From contig CANTFL010001462.1 of the NCBI GenBank assembly GCA_947650285.1, forward strand, positions 308,769 to 372,768: a stretch of 64,000 nucleotides of DNA, written 5' to 3'. The notes beneath the pieces were generated by a model. That model ran no database searches, had not been told where the DNA came from, and saw only the letters and a list, made by a program, of their open reading frames with translations. Both the position numbers and the translations under genes were made by a program. Of the stretch, positions 44,501 through 55,069 are shown one piece after another. Position 1 is the first letter of the stretch, and every line of letters starts with the position of its first letter. The DNA comes from Hyaloperonospora brassicae (lineage: Eukaryota; Oomycota; Peronosporomycetes; Peronosporales; Peronosporaceae).

Positions 44501-46604
44501 TTTGGGAGCGCTTGAACGTCAGATGCAGCCAGAGCCGTGGACCGCGCCAAAGTTTCGACAGAGAGTCGTAAGCGTGTTGTCTTGAACAAGTCGGCGGTAG
44601 TGATCGTACAGGTGATGCCGTCCGCGCGAACGCGTGATAGATTCAAAGCGGCCGTGCTGGAATCTTGTCGAAATGTCTCCGCGCGCTCTCGACGTGGATC
44701 GATCTTCATGTCACCATTCCGTATACTGACGTCGGACATCCGCCAAAGGATTCGACTTGTCTTGCGATCCTGTCACTGCGTCTCGTAGTGCCATTACGGC
44801 CAATCCGTCGACAAGATCCTTCCGTCTTGAAGTATCGACACGGATCGCACGCCTTCGTATTGCTATCCGGTGCTTCCACGACACCCATTCCGTACAGCAT
44901 AACCGCAGCAAAAGCCTGCAGCCTGCTCGCTTGTCACGCACTACTTGTACTACACTGTCAAACATGGTGGCAATCACCCGTGACACTTGTTGCTCGACAA
45001 TCCTTCTGCAATCGAAACGTTCTGGTCCAGACGTCGTCCGTTACGCTCAGATCGGCGTGCACGATCCCTGGAACGCGTGGACGCGATCTTGGTGCCGTTG
45101 CGCTGCCGCTTCTTTACGGCGTCCAGACGTCCTAACGCTCGTCCGCAGACAAGAAGACATGTGTGTACGTGTGTGTGTGGCCTTTGTGCGGACCCCAAAC
45201 TTGCCGCAAACAGATTTCTTGTCGCGATTCCACGCGTGAAACAGCTCTTTGGTTGACGTTGCAGCAGACGCCGCGCGCGAAACAATCAGCTCGTCGATCC
45301 GTGTGCAATTACAGTTCGAGCGTCCAAAGCTCTTGAGATTATGTTGTGGCCGCGGGAAGAGGAGGGCGGTGTGGAGGGAGACTTATGACGGACTGGTCGA
45401 AACAGAGGAACAGGGCGTCGTGTAGTGGTGATACGTTTGAGCGAAGATTTGGATAGAGCTCCGAGGAGGCACACGCGGACGAACGGGACGTTCGACGCGA
45501 GATGACTTGACCACGACGGCCGACGGTGTTTAGTGGACTGTTAATGCTGCGCATATCTGTGGCAATGGCGATCGTCGTACAGCAGAACTGGGAGCAAACA
45601 TCGACGTGTGGTAACAAGTCAACCGAAGAGTGGACTGCTGGTCGACTAACTACCCATTCATTTGCTCGTTCATCAAACCAACTTCACGTTTAGTGAGGCG
45701 TTGCCACGATCTGTCGAAGAGAGTCTGTAGCGTATACGCCCGAGTCCGCCCAGCTCTTGTTGACCTGCGGACTCGAACACAGTGGACACGCTGTAATCAG
45801 TTGACCGTCGCCGGTGGGCAACACGGGCGGCGCTCGATGCAGTAGGACGAAAAGGACGTCCACGGTGCAGCACGAGTTGAACGCGTCGGTGGGACCAACT
45901 GCACGAGCGAGGCGGTTAGTTGATGGCCAGACAGACTGAGTCGGTCGAGGATGCAGCTGGAACGGTCCGGGGAACTGGTTGGGGAGGTGCAGCCCAACGG
46001 CCGACGCGTGCGACGACGCGTGCGTGGCTGAGAATGCTCTGTAAAAGCTTTGCGAAACCGACCGTGCAGCCATCAACTTGTGGTGCAATCGGGAGGGATC
46101 GGACTCGTGCGCTTGAAGCCGTTCGTAGAAAAAGTCGACTGGTGCTGTGCTGTTGGCCTCTGCGATCACTCTGTGCCACTTTGAGCGCGAGTAGAGAGAG
46201 AGAGAGAAAGGAGCCTCGTTTTGTTCCGATATCTCGATCCAGTCAGCATATCGTCTTGACCCAACCCAGGAGTGCGTTGGAATCTCGATAGATTCCCTTC
46301 TACTGTCGCGGACGCGTCGACTGAATCTGTTCGTGCCGCGCTGCATTTCTCAAGTCCCTCAGCGCAGTCTCTGACGCCGTCCCACGAGTCTTTGTCCCGG
46401 ATACCTGCACGGCTCGTTTGATTTCTCACGAGAGGCGTTCCGAATACCCGCGTGGCTGACGTATGGCCTCGCTGCCAATCACTAGGAGATTCGCCTGGTC
46501 TCGCTATTTCTGTCCTCAGTCGGTCCCTCTCGTCCTCCTCCTCCGTCTCCACTTGAACACACACACACACACAGACAAACTCACTCCTCCTCTCTTCCTC
46601 GTAG
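41562..46604. other. 5 kb interval without a recognisable gene
   Basis: Moderate to high GC and many overlapping open frames on both strands, which is expected by chance at this composition. The longest coherent pieces are 42321-42671 (plus, 116 codons) and a run of plus and minus frames at 43.6-45.3 kb; none shows a domain, a splice pattern or clear codon bias. No transposon motifs seen. It may hold a non-coding transcript or a fast-evolving gene split by introns that I could not resolve. Confidence 0.4.
46557..46573. repeat. (AC)n microsatellite
   Basis: ACACACACACACACACA just before the putative core promoter of the transporter gene. Confidence 0.9.
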
Positions 46605-46619
46605 TCATTCTGCCTTTCA
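46605..46619 (+). promoter_or_regulatory. Oomycete-type core promoter (Inr + FPR) of the transporter gene
   Basis: TCATTCTGCCTTTCA matches the published oomycete initiator plus flanking promoter region pattern (TCATTYY followed by CA(A/T)TTT-like sequence). It lies 200 bp before the ATG at 46819, placing the (CAA)n tract in the 5' leader. Confidence 0.55.
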
Positions 46620-46701
46620 CTCGACACTGAGCAAGTAGCGCTCTTCCCCCACTGTCACTTCCCGCGCTCTCGATTCCCAAAACCCAATTGAGCGCACGTC
46701 C

Positions 46702-46760
46702 CAACAACAACAACAACAACAACAACACCAACGTCAACAACATCGACATCAACAACAACC
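46702..46760 (+). repeat. (CAA)n tract in the 5' leader
   Basis: About nine perfect CAA units (46702-46729), then CAA/CATCAA-rich sequence to 46760. Probably unstructured leader RNA. Confidence 0.85.
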
Positions 46761-46818
46761 CACTGTCCAACCAAAACTGCAGTAGACGTTATAGCCATAG
46801 GCAGAAACATATCCCACG

Positions 46819-48249
46819 ATGAACAAGTTCCTCGTCCGCGGTCTCGGCTTCTTTAACGATGCCTACGACCTCTTTGTCATGAACATTATCAACATTGTGC
46901 TCACGGAGCAGTACGGCAAAGACGTGTACACGTCCAACATGAAGTCGTGGGTCTCGGCGTCGGCCCTCGTGGGCGCCGTCGTAGGCCAACTGCTCTTCGG
47001 CTTCCTCGGCGACGTCTTTGGCCGTCGCGTCAACATGATCGCCACCTGCGCGCTCCTTATTGTCGGCGGCATCCTCTGCACGGCGGCCTACGGCGGGTCG
47101 GCCTCGGGGACGCTCTGGTTCCTCGTCGTCGCCCGGTTCATCCTGGGCGTCGGCATTGGCGGCGAGTACCCCCTCGCGGCGTCCTCCACGGCCGAAGACG
47201 CCACGTCGGTGGCCGACCGGAACCACCGCGTGGCTCTGACGTTTTCGCTGCAAGGCGCGGGGTCCCTCACGGCAGCTGTGCTGGGGAACCTCATCATTCA
47301 GGCGCTGGCCGGCGGCGACAAGAACACAAACTCCGACGCGCGGCTCGAAGTCGTGTGGCGGCTGCTCTTTGGCATTGGGGTCGTGCCCGCGATCGTCGTG
47401 TGCTACTGGCGCGTGACGGCCGACGAGACGGACGCGTACAAAGCCGCCGAAGAGCGGCGCCGAGCGGTGGCCGCGGGGAACCCCACGTCGGCGTCGCGCG
47501 CGCGGCTGTCGTTCATTGTGCGCCACTACGGCGTCAGCCTCTTGGGCACAGCGGGTTCGTGGCTGCTCTTTGACATTGTCTTTTACGCGCAGAACCTGTT
47601 CTCGGCGAGCATTCTGACGGTCGTCGGCGTCGACGACGCGTCGCTGCGGGAAGTCACGACGCAGAACGCGTTCGTCGCGCTCATGGCGCTCCCGGGGTAC
47701 TACGTGGCCGTGTACTTTATCAACCGCATTGGCCGGCGGGTGATCCAGCTCCAGGGCTTTGTCGTCATGACGGTGCTCTTCCTCGTGCTCGCCTTCTTCT
47801 GGCAAGCGATCAAGAAGAGCGCCGTGCTCTTTATCATTCTCTACGGCCTCGCGCTCTTCTTTTCCAACTTTGGGCCCAACATGTCGACGTTTGTCCTGCC
47901 GACTGAGATGTTCCCCACGCCGATCCGCTCGACGTGTCACGGCATTTCGGCTGCGGCTGGCAAAGCCGGGGCCGCGATCGGCTCGTTTGGGTTCTCGATT
48001 TGGGTCGAGAACGAGAGCTTTGGCTACAGCGGCGCGTTCTACACGTTCGCTGCCATTACGCTCGTGTCGATTCCGCTCACGTACTTTTGCACGTTCGACA
48101 ACGAACAGGGCTTTGAGGCGATGGATGCGGATTTCTACCAGAAACTGCACGGCGCAGACTTAGTCACGCGCGAATCGTTCAGCACAGTGGGCAAGGCGCA
48201 CGACGTGGAGAAGGAGAGCGGGTACAAGGCCACGAGCTCTCCGCAGTGA
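46819..48249 (+). CDS. Phosphate transporter-like MFS protein (PHT1/Pho84 type)
   Basis: 476 residues, intronless. Starts MNKFLVRGLGFFNDAYDLFV, the first helix of the PHS/PHT1 branch of the major facilitator superfamily with its F-x-D-A-YD-L-F motif. It is followed by the loop GDVFGRRVNM (MFS signature G-x3-GRR) and IGGEYPLAASSTAED, equivalent to the family signature GGDYPLSA-x3-SE. Twelve hydrophobic segments can be counted, with a charged central loop near residues 205-240 (TDAYKAAEERRRAVAAG). The last loop and tail (HDVEKESGYKATSSPQ) are cytosolic. The family imports phosphate with protons; substrate here is inferred. The GG-x-YPL Asp is Glu. It is somewhat shorter than typical 500-550-residue members. 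The leader has a CAA tract and an Inr-like promoter. A 453-codon antisense frame is a composition artefact. Confidence 0.88.
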   Translation: MNKFLVRGLGFFNDAYDLFVMNIINIVLTEQYGKDVYTSNMKSWVSASALVGAVVGQLLFGFLGDVFGRRVNMIATCALLIVGGILCTAAYGGSASGTLWFLVVARFILGVGIGGEYPLAASSTAEDATSVADRNHRVALTFSLQGAGSLTAAVLGNLIIQALAGGDKNTNSDARLEVVWRLLFGIGVVPAIVVCYWRVTADETDAYKAAEERRRAVAAGNPTSASRARLSFIVRHYGVSLLGTAGSWLLFDIVFYAQNLFSASILTVVGVDDASLREVTTQNAFVALMALPGYYVAVYFINRIGRRVIQLQGFVVMTVLFLVLAFFWQAIKKSAVLFIILYGLALFFSNFGPNMSTFVLPTEMFPTPIRSTCHGISAAAGKAGAAIGSFGFSIWVENESFGYSGAFYTFAAITLVSIPLTYFCTFDNEQGFEAMDADFYQKLHGADLVTRESFSTVGKAHDVEKESGYKATSSPQ

Positions 48250-50582
48250 GGGACGGCCAGGTCGTCGATATCTAAATAGTTCGTACAGAAGTAAGTTTTT
48301 CGCAATCCATAATGTAACACGCGTTTGAAGGGCTCAATGTGCACGACGAGGGAGTGAGGGACAGAGGAGAGGAGAGGAGAGAAGAGGGACACAGAGTGTG
48401 GACGGGGGGAGTAGGCAGGTAGTTGGTAGTTGCAAGTTACAAAGAGGCCATGTGACTACTATGACATTGGGGGAGCAACTGATTGCCATCAATCTTCTCG
48501 AGTCGTTTTTCGCTTTCGACGGGCGCGCGAATGAGACTTTGCCTCTGCTTTTCGTTACGACCGAGTGGAGATTTGTGTATACGGCTTGCAGTACGATAGT
48601 TGTCGCCTTCGCAGCAGTTGGTACCTGATGGCGGTCGCGACGATTCCGCTCCGACTCTCGTCAGATCAGTCAAAAGTCTTGTCGCCCATTAAGGAATGAA
48701 TAGCAACACAGGGAGATCCTCGATGTACTAAGAGATGAGACACGGCACGAGTGGAGCTTATCATTATTAATGTCAGCGAGTGCGCCGCTGTCATGATATG
48801 TGAGTGAGTGCGAAGCAATGGACAGGTACTCTTCTCCGTACTGGCCGAGTTCAGTTGGTGGTAAGTGTTGCGAAGAGCGAATGGTATGGGAGTCTCGAGT
48901 GGGCGTATGTTAGCCTTTGTGGCATGTTTTCACTGCAGCTGCAGCTGCAGTAATTTAGTTGCAGCCGGTCTACACAATCTGCGCCATCGTCGTACGTGTC
49001 AGACGACTGGACAGAAACGCTCGGAGGAGGGATTAAAACTTTGGTAAAAAAGCTGCATTTGGTAATAAACCTTTTAGTTTGGGGTATTTGCTCGCAGTTC
49101 GCAATTTCAGATCCATTTTTTGTCTTTTGCAATACGCGACATGTAGTAGGCTCCTATTTTACGCAATTGAAAATGGGAGCGCAAGGTTTGGAAAGTCGCA
49201 GAGACAACGATCGCGTCTCGACACTAAGTACACACATCTCTGCTAAGTATCGTAAATGCGTTGGGATGGTTTAGGTTCGTTTCAATCGATAAAGTACTTG
49301 TGAAAACGATAAAACAAACCGACAATGTACTTGTCAATTCAGTGCGCACCGCTTGGAAGCCATTACTTGTGTTGGTGCTCTCACGATGCCGCAAGTCGCT
49401 GGCATTTTGCCTTTTCTAGACGGCAAAAAGTGACGAACTTTGTACACGCCTTTACTATGCACTTTCACCGCTTTTCATGCTGTTTAACCCAGAACAAAGT
49501 GAGCGATCGCGACACATGTCCACAGCGGTCCTGCAATAAACGCAGCTTTTCAATGATATGGCTGCTATGAAAACTGTAGATCTCTTTTTCGCTCATGTGA
49601 TACCATAAAAACACCTCTCGGGATTTTTCTGTACCCGACAAGGATCACCACCTTGGAACACAAGAGCGAGATGCCCACTTGTAGACATGACGACCGGAAC
49701 TGCCCATATACTCCGCACACAGTCGAACATTGCACAGAAGAACTGCTGTGTCGCCGCTGTCCAGGAGATCACTTTTGCCAATCCGAACCTCGTCACAGTC
49801 ACGTCAATGGACCTGCCTGCAGCAAGCGACATCAAACGATTCCGGATCAACCGACGGCGACAGCATCAACTCCATTTCACAAGATTGTCGCGGCTCAACT
49901 ACAGCAGATCAACGTGAGCTTCAGGCTCCTTGGTCGAGTCAGCTGCTCTGCACAGTGCTGAAGCGCGTACGGAGTCAGCAAATTGGCTCACGCATGGCCA
50001 CTGACGAGCAGCTCTTCTTAATCAGCAGCACGATCCAGCAACATGTGAAATGCCATCTGCGGTCATCGCGGGCTCGGACATAAAGCCGATGTAGCTCCTC
50101 GTTACCGCGACTGGTCCCCAATCGACAACTTTGAAGACATGGAGACAGCTATTGGCACGAAGTTGACGTCTTTCGACACCAGTATCAGCAATGAGCAGCA
50201 ATGGAGGCCGCCAAAGTGCTTTCAAACGCACGTCCAAGAGAGCACTATGTTGACGGCACATCCAGTCATCAGCAATCGCGCCTTCATCTGGATCCCCAAC
50301 ACTGATCGCGAGACGATCCAGCTTCTTCGGACGCAGTGGAGACACTTGCCACGCGAGACGACGGCATTTACTTCGTCAGGTATCACAGGGAATCGAGCAC
50401 TTCACGTTTACAGCGAGGCACACCACACTTGCGATTTGAGCGGTCCTCGCGGAGACTATAGCGACCCTCTAATCCCAATGCTTTCCTGGAAGCATGCAGT
50501 CTGTCGTATACCATGCAGCCGCTGAACGATTCGAGTTGCATGATCACAAACGTTCGAATGACGAGATTTAGCAAGCAAGTGC
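48250..50582. other. 2.3 kb interval between transporter and DHX37 genes
   Basis: No certain gene. Plus-strand frames at 49653-49961 and 50139-50525 and minus frames at 50022-50649 show no known motif. A 50-bp AT-poor purine run (GGAGAGGAGAGGAGAGAAGAG) lies near 48365. If a gene exists at 49.6-50.5 kb it would need introns or frameshift repair to be read. Confidence 0.4.
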
Positions 50583-53500
50583 TTACTTCATTGCCAAAGC
50601 CGTCTTTCTCCTCTCTTGCAGCACTGCAGCGTTTACCAGAGATCCCCATGCTTGACTGAAAGCAGCTTTATGAGTGTCTTTTATCCAGCTCAGCAGCTCC
50701 GTCTTGAGAAAGAGCTTGCCAGTAGGTGTACTCCACTTGGCCACAAGTGTCTGACGTGACGCCACGTGATGCTGCTGCAGCTTAGCAACCAGGAGCTGGA
50801 TCTTCTTGTCAAATTTCTTGCGAATCAACGTATGGCTTGGCTCCTTCAGAGCGACGGAGAACGGCAGCAAACTAGTGACGACCTGGCCATCCAGCAAGAA
50901 CTTGGCAAACCACCGGTATTTATCCGCCAAACCATCCAAGGCATCGTCGTCCGGATACGCGATTCGCATAGCCGGCAAAGACCACTGATGGATGCCATAC
51001 TGAGCCTTCGAATAGCACTGCACCTCGTCCAGCTCCTTGTGGTAGAACGGCGCAGGTTCAGCCAGTGGCGGCGCGTACTTGCACAACGGCGTATTCTTGC
51101 CAATACTCGCGAGCCACTGTGGCTCAATCGCAGTCACCATCTTCATGTACGCGCGCGTTGTGCGCATAACGTGCTGGTACACGACAAACTCTGGCAGCTT
51201 CGCCGGGTTGGGTGTAAAGACGGACGAGTGCGGATGAATGTACACGGGCTCTTTCACGTTACCAGTTGCAGCCACGTAGGCACAGTTCCGCTCAATTTTC
51301 GTGCCTTCAGTGATAGTGCCAGCCGGCACGCGTTTCGCCACTTGGTCCAAGAACCCAGCGGCTACAATCTGGCGCAGGACCCCCTGCGTTTCGAGGTCGG
51401 GAGGCGGCATCTTCGGCTTGAGCTCGACAGTTGTGCAGTTCTTCTCTTCCGCGTACAGCTTGTTTACTATTCGCGTCAATTGCTGCCTGAGCTTCAACAT
51501 ATTCTGCATCGTCTTCTCGTGGAGGTGGTTCTCCTGGCAGAACTGGCTGCTGCCACCAGTGTACGCATATGCACCAGCAGCGCGCAGTAAGCTCAGCACG
51601 TCGCTCTCTTGATCGACCCACTGTGCGTGCTTGCGCATTTTCTCGGCTTCCCGCCACTCTTTTTCCATTTCCTCCAGCTCACTCTTCTTTTCGCCACCAG
51701 CTTCTTCGTCTTCAGCACTCTTTTCTTGTTCACGACGATCTAAAGCTTGAATGAAGGGTGAGTGACCCGAGAGACCAGCAACTATGGCAATCGTGTACTC
51801 GACGAGGTCCAGCTTCTGTGCCAGCAGCAGCATCTTTGCGAACCGTGCAGCAACGGGGAACTTGGCAAGAGCACGGCCTAGCCCTGTTATCGACTCGTCG
51901 TCACCTGGAGAGATCGCACCCAAATTCACCAATGTTGCAAGTGCACTTTTCACTGCCTGACGATCTGGAGGAGTCGGAAAAGGGAACTGCAGCACGTTGT
52001 GAATACCCATGGCCTTCATTTGGAGCACCAAGTCGTCAATCGGTTGACACAGGATCTCCGGTGAGGAAAACTTACGAAACTCTGTGTCGTAGACTGCGGA
52101 CGAGTACAGACGATAACAGTGGCCCGGGCCAGTACGACCTGCGCGACCCGCGCGTTGATCAGCGCTGGCTTTCGAAATCCACTGAACATCGAACGACGAA
52201 ATGCCATTGGCAAGATCGAAGACACGCTCCTTTGTACGGCCAGCATCCACCACGTACTTGATCCCAGGAATGGTCAACGATGTCTCCGCCACATTCGTTG
52301 CAACGACAACTAAACGGTGATTATCCGGTGGCGCATCAAACACTTTCATCTGGTCGTCGTTGGGGAGCAAAGAGTATAGGGGAAGCACATGCATGTACGA
52401 CACTGCTAGATCGTCGTCCATATCGTCACCGTCTTCATCTTCGTCACCAGACGCCTCTTTTCCATCTTTCAAATCGTACGCAGCATCTTCATCGTCGATT
52501 TCGTTGCCGTATATTTGGGCTTCCTCCAAGTCAGCCTCTTCTTCAATGTCGTCGTGTTCACGCAGAAAGTGGTCTTTCGAACTCGCCGTTTGGTCTGTGG
52601 TAGACTGTCGGCGCTGTACACGAAATACTCGCTTGTCAGTCTGCGCTGCGGCCTTTTTGTTTCGTGCAGCGATAGAGTAGGCACGGTTCAGCTTGCGGCA
52701 TAACTGCAGAATCTCCCGCTGACCTGTCAGAAACACCAGCACACCACCTTCGGGCAGCTTCCTGTGAATCTTGAGCACCTTCTTGTAAGCCTCGTCCACA
52801 TAGTTATCTAGTTCCGTGCGCTTGTTAAAATGCACAGTCACTGGGTATTGGCGTGCATCAACGCGAAGCACTGGCGGTGGCGTCGGAAATAATCGATGAT
52901 TCTGCGTGAAGTCTTCCACGCGCAGCGTCGCAGACATGATCACAAGTTTCAGCGGCCTGATGGGCTTCTCAGCAACTTCCCTCTCCTCCGCCGACAGCAA
53001 TTGGTACTGTTCTTCTTCTCGCGACATCTGAGCTCGCAGTGGAGCGATACGAGACAAAAGACCGATCAGTATATCCGTGTTCACATTGCGCTCGTGAGCC
53101 TCATCCAAGAGAAGAATCGAGTATTGACGCAGCAAAAAGTCTTGCTGAATCTCTTTCAGCAATATACCATCAGTCATGAACTTGATGCGCGTACGCTCGC
53201 TCACGTGCTCAGCGTCATATCGAATTTGGTAGCCGACGTGTCCATTGGGCGCGCCAAACGGCACGTTGAGCTCCTCAGCAACACGCTTTGCGGTGGAAAC
53301 GGCAGCAACACGTCGTGGCTGCGTAACACCGACGCGACCGCAATGTGTCGCGTGATCGGGGTGACCATAGCCAGCCTCGTACAAGAATTGCGGCACTTGC
53401 GTAGTTTTGCCACTTCCCGTTTCACCACACAAGATTATCACGTCGTTGTCAGTAATGGCCTCCATGATCTCCTGCTCAGAGCTGCACACGGGAAGCTGCA

Positions 53501-54725
53501 TACGCGCCATTTGTATCTTCGAGTCGCGGGACAGCGAGACAAGAGTGGTCTTATATGACAACGTTGTCTTCTTACTGAGCTCGCGGACTTCAGCCGCGGT
53601 CTTCATCACAATTGGCGTTGGCACGTACGCAGTCGTGCAACCCTCCGCTACATCGTCTGTTGGCGTCGTGGTGGGTTCGACTAGAGGCTTCGAAGCAGCC
53701 AATGCCTTGAGTTGGCGCTTTTCCTCGTTCTTTTTGCGCAAAGCTTCCAATTTCGTCATCGCAGCGCTTTGTGAGCTAGCGCGCTTGGCTTCTTCCTCGA
53801 CATGCTTCTCTTCATCAACCATCTGGTGGACACTTTTGACAGAGTACACTACTTTACTGTCCTCGGGCCCGGTTGTTTCATCGGCCGTCAACAGCATTGG
53901 CACGGAGCGATTAGCTATACCTAGCTTCTTCGCACCGCGCTTCTTCTTACTGCTTTTCTCCGGCGCACCACTCTCACAAGCATCAGTCGTACAACTCATA
54001 ACAGTGCATGTAATGCCATCACCGCTGTCACCGCCACCACTCGTCTTGCCTTCGCACTTCGATTCCGCAATCACTTCGCCTTCCAACAGCTTCTCTACTT
54101 GCACAACTTCATCAACCTCCGCGTCTTCATCCTCGCTCCTGTCTTTCTTTTTATACAGCTCGCTCTTTGCATCTTCCGAGAGCTCAATGCCTGCTTTCTG
54201 TCGATTCAATGACCTTTTCAGACGTTCTCGCAGTGTCTCCTTGTGCCCCATCTGCGACGTGCTGTACAAGAGCTTCATCTGGTCCTGCGAGAGCCGCTGC
54301 GTTTCCAGCGACTTGTACAAGTCCTCCCGTCGTGCCTCTTTCACTTTACGAGCTGCAATGGCCTCCAGTTTCTTTCGTTTGCTCTTGCTCATGCGCTGCG
54401 CTTGCTGCAATAGCTCGTCGGGCACCTGTTCCACCTTCTGCTTCTTTTCACGATGTCCAGGCAGCACCAGCGCACCACCAGCGTCTTCGCTGCCCATTTC
54501 TTGCAGCAACTCATCCGACAGAAGGCCCAAAGTTGCCGAAACAGCACCAGCAGCCGTGTCCTTCACCTCTTGACCACTGACAGCCTCGTGCTCGGTGCTT
54601 AACTGATCATCCTGCGGCTCCTGCTGCGCCTTCCGATCCCCTTCTTGCACAATCACCTCCTTCATCGTCTTGGCCTTCTTTTTTGCTTTCACGCGGCTAC
54701 TCTGCTTTCGTTTCTTGGCCGCCAT
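50583..54725 (-). CDS. DHX37: DEAH-box RNA helicase, DHX37/Dhr1 (Ecm16) type
   Basis: 1380 residues from the Met at 54725 (MAAKKRKQSSRVKAKKKAK), intronless. Orthologues remodel U3 snoRNA and pre-40S RNA in the nucleolus. Domains: basic N-terminus; the family-specific stretch LGLLSDELLQEMG and GHKETLRERLKRSLNRQKAG; helicase motifs I GETGSGKTT (434), Ia QPRRVAAVS, II DEAH (541), III SAT, IV VFLTGQREI, V TNVAETSLTIPG, VI QRAGRAGRTGPGH (857). An acidic insertion (EDEDGDDMDDDLAV) sits before motif V. HA2 and OB-fold regions follow (PLCKYAPPLAEPAPFYHKEL). It is longer than human DHX37 (1157). The frame is open 25 codons further upstream (to 54800), but the first Met with a normal basic start is at 54725. 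It is divergent from Pescadillo, sharing a 344-bp promoter. Confidence 0.93.
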   Translation of the reverse strand: MAAKKRKQSSRVKAKKKAKTMKEVIVQEGDRKAQQEPQDDQLSTEHEAVSGQEVKDTAAGAVSATLGLLSDELLQEMGSEDAGGALVLPGHREKKQKVEQVPDELLQQAQRMSKSKRKKLEAIAARKVKEARREDLYKSLETQRLSQDQMKLLYSTSQMGHKETLRERLKRSLNRQKAGIELSEDAKSELYKKKDRSEDEDAEVDEVVQVEKLLEGEVIAESKCEGKTSGGGDSGDGITCTVMSCTTDACESGAPEKSSKKKRGAKKLGIANRSVPMLLTADETTGPEDSKVVYSVKSVHQMVDEEKHVEEEAKRASSQSAAMTKLEALRKKNEEKRQLKALAASKPLVEPTTTPTDDVAEGCTTAYVPTPIVMKTAAEVRELSKKTTLSYKTTLVSLSRDSKIQMARMQLPVCSSEQEIMEAITDNDVIILCGETGSGKTTQVPQFLYEAGYGHPDHATHCGRVGVTQPRRVAAVSTAKRVAEELNVPFGAPNGHVGYQIRYDAEHVSERTRIKFMTDGILLKEIQQDFLLRQYSILLLDEAHERNVNTDILIGLLSRIAPLRAQMSREEEQYQLLSAEEREVAEKPIRPLKLVIMSATLRVEDFTQNHRLFPTPPPVLRVDARQYPVTVHFNKRTELDNYVDEAYKKVLKIHRKLPEGGVLVFLTGQREILQLCRKLNRAYSIAARNKKAAAQTDKRVFRVQRRQSTTDQTASSKDHFLREHDDIEEEADLEEAQIYGNEIDDEDAAYDLKDGKEASGDEDEDGDDMDDDLAVSYMHVLPLYSLLPNDDQMKVFDAPPDNHRLVVVATNVAETSLTIPGIKYVVDAGRTKERVFDLANGISSFDVQWISKASADQRAGRAGRTGPGHCYRLYSSAVYDTEFRKFSSPEILCQPIDDLVLQMKAMGIHNVLQFPFPTPPDRQAVKSALATLVNLGAISPGDDESITGLGRALAKFPVAARFAKMLLLAQKLDLVEYTIAIVAGLSGHSPFIQALDRREQEKSAEDEEAGGEKKSELEEMEKEWREAEKMRKHAQWVDQESDVLSLLRAAGAYAYTGGSSQFCQENHLHEKTMQNMLKLRQQLTRIVNKLYAEEKNCTTVELKPKMPPPDLETQGVLRQIVAAGFLDQVAKRVPAGTITEGTKIERNCAYVAATGNVKEPVYIHPHSSVFTPNPAKLPEFVVYQHVMRTTRAYMKMVTAIEPQWLASIGKNTPLCKYAPPLAEPAPFYHKELDEVQCYSKAQYGIHQWSLPAMRIAYPDDDALDGLADKYRWFAKFLLDGQVVTSLLPFSVALKEPSHTLIRKKFDKKIQLLVAKLQQHHVASRQTLVAKWSTPTGKLFLKTELLSWIKDTHKAAFSQAWGSLVNAAVLQERRKTALAMK

Positions 54726-55069
54726 AGCGCAACTAGTCGTCCTACTCGCCCCAGCCGTCGCGTGCCAATGAATACTGCACGTTGTGCCTTCGAGCGCCAA
54801 TGCGCGTTTCGTCCGTGGACGTAATATCTGCCAATCGTATCATCGCTATCGCTGCCGCGTTTCAACCAATCAATCGTATCGTCGAATTGACTGGAGCTCT
54901 TCGCCCGAGAGGTCCATTGTCCATTGCCCGACGCGACGCGCCGGCGTGTGACTGACCAACTGACTGACTGACTAACTGACCAACTGACGGACTGTTCCTT
55001 TGACCAACTGACGGACTGTTCCTTTGTGCTACCACACGACACCGCTCGTCCCGTTCCTCTCAGTTCAAG
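54726..55069. promoter_or_regulatory. Divergent promoter between DHX37 and Pescadillo genes
   Basis: 344 bp. On the minus strand ATTCATTGGCAC at about 54766-54777 resembles an initiator and lies between the two possible DHX37 starts. On the Pescadillo side the leader has TGAC/TGACT repeats (54950-54990) and two perfect tandem copies of a 24-bp unit, GACCAACTGACGG plus ACTGTTCCTTT, at 54978-55001 and 55002-55025. Confidence 0.55.
54978..55025. repeat. 24-bp tandem duplication in the Pescadillo leader
   Basis: Two perfect copies, 54978-55001 and 55002-55025, 45 bp before the ATG at 55070. Confidence 0.95.

Noticed and set aside
46789..48150. 453-codon open frame on the minus strand
   Set aside because: Fully antisense to the phosphate transporter gene; His/Arg/Glu-rich composition is the mirror of GC-rich codon use. 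No domain.
48365..48390. Purine run GGAGAGGAGAGG as polypurine tract
   Set aside because: No LTR follows; it is simple sequence downstream of the transporter gene.
49653..50525. Possible gene between transporter and DHX37
   Set aside because: Open frames in three plus-strand phases overlap without a plausible splice set or a known domain; kept only as a described interval.
53407..54573. 388-codon open frame on the plus strand
   Set aside because: Antisense to the N-terminal part of the DHX37 gene; Ser/Cys/Phe-rich shadow of Glu/Lys codons.
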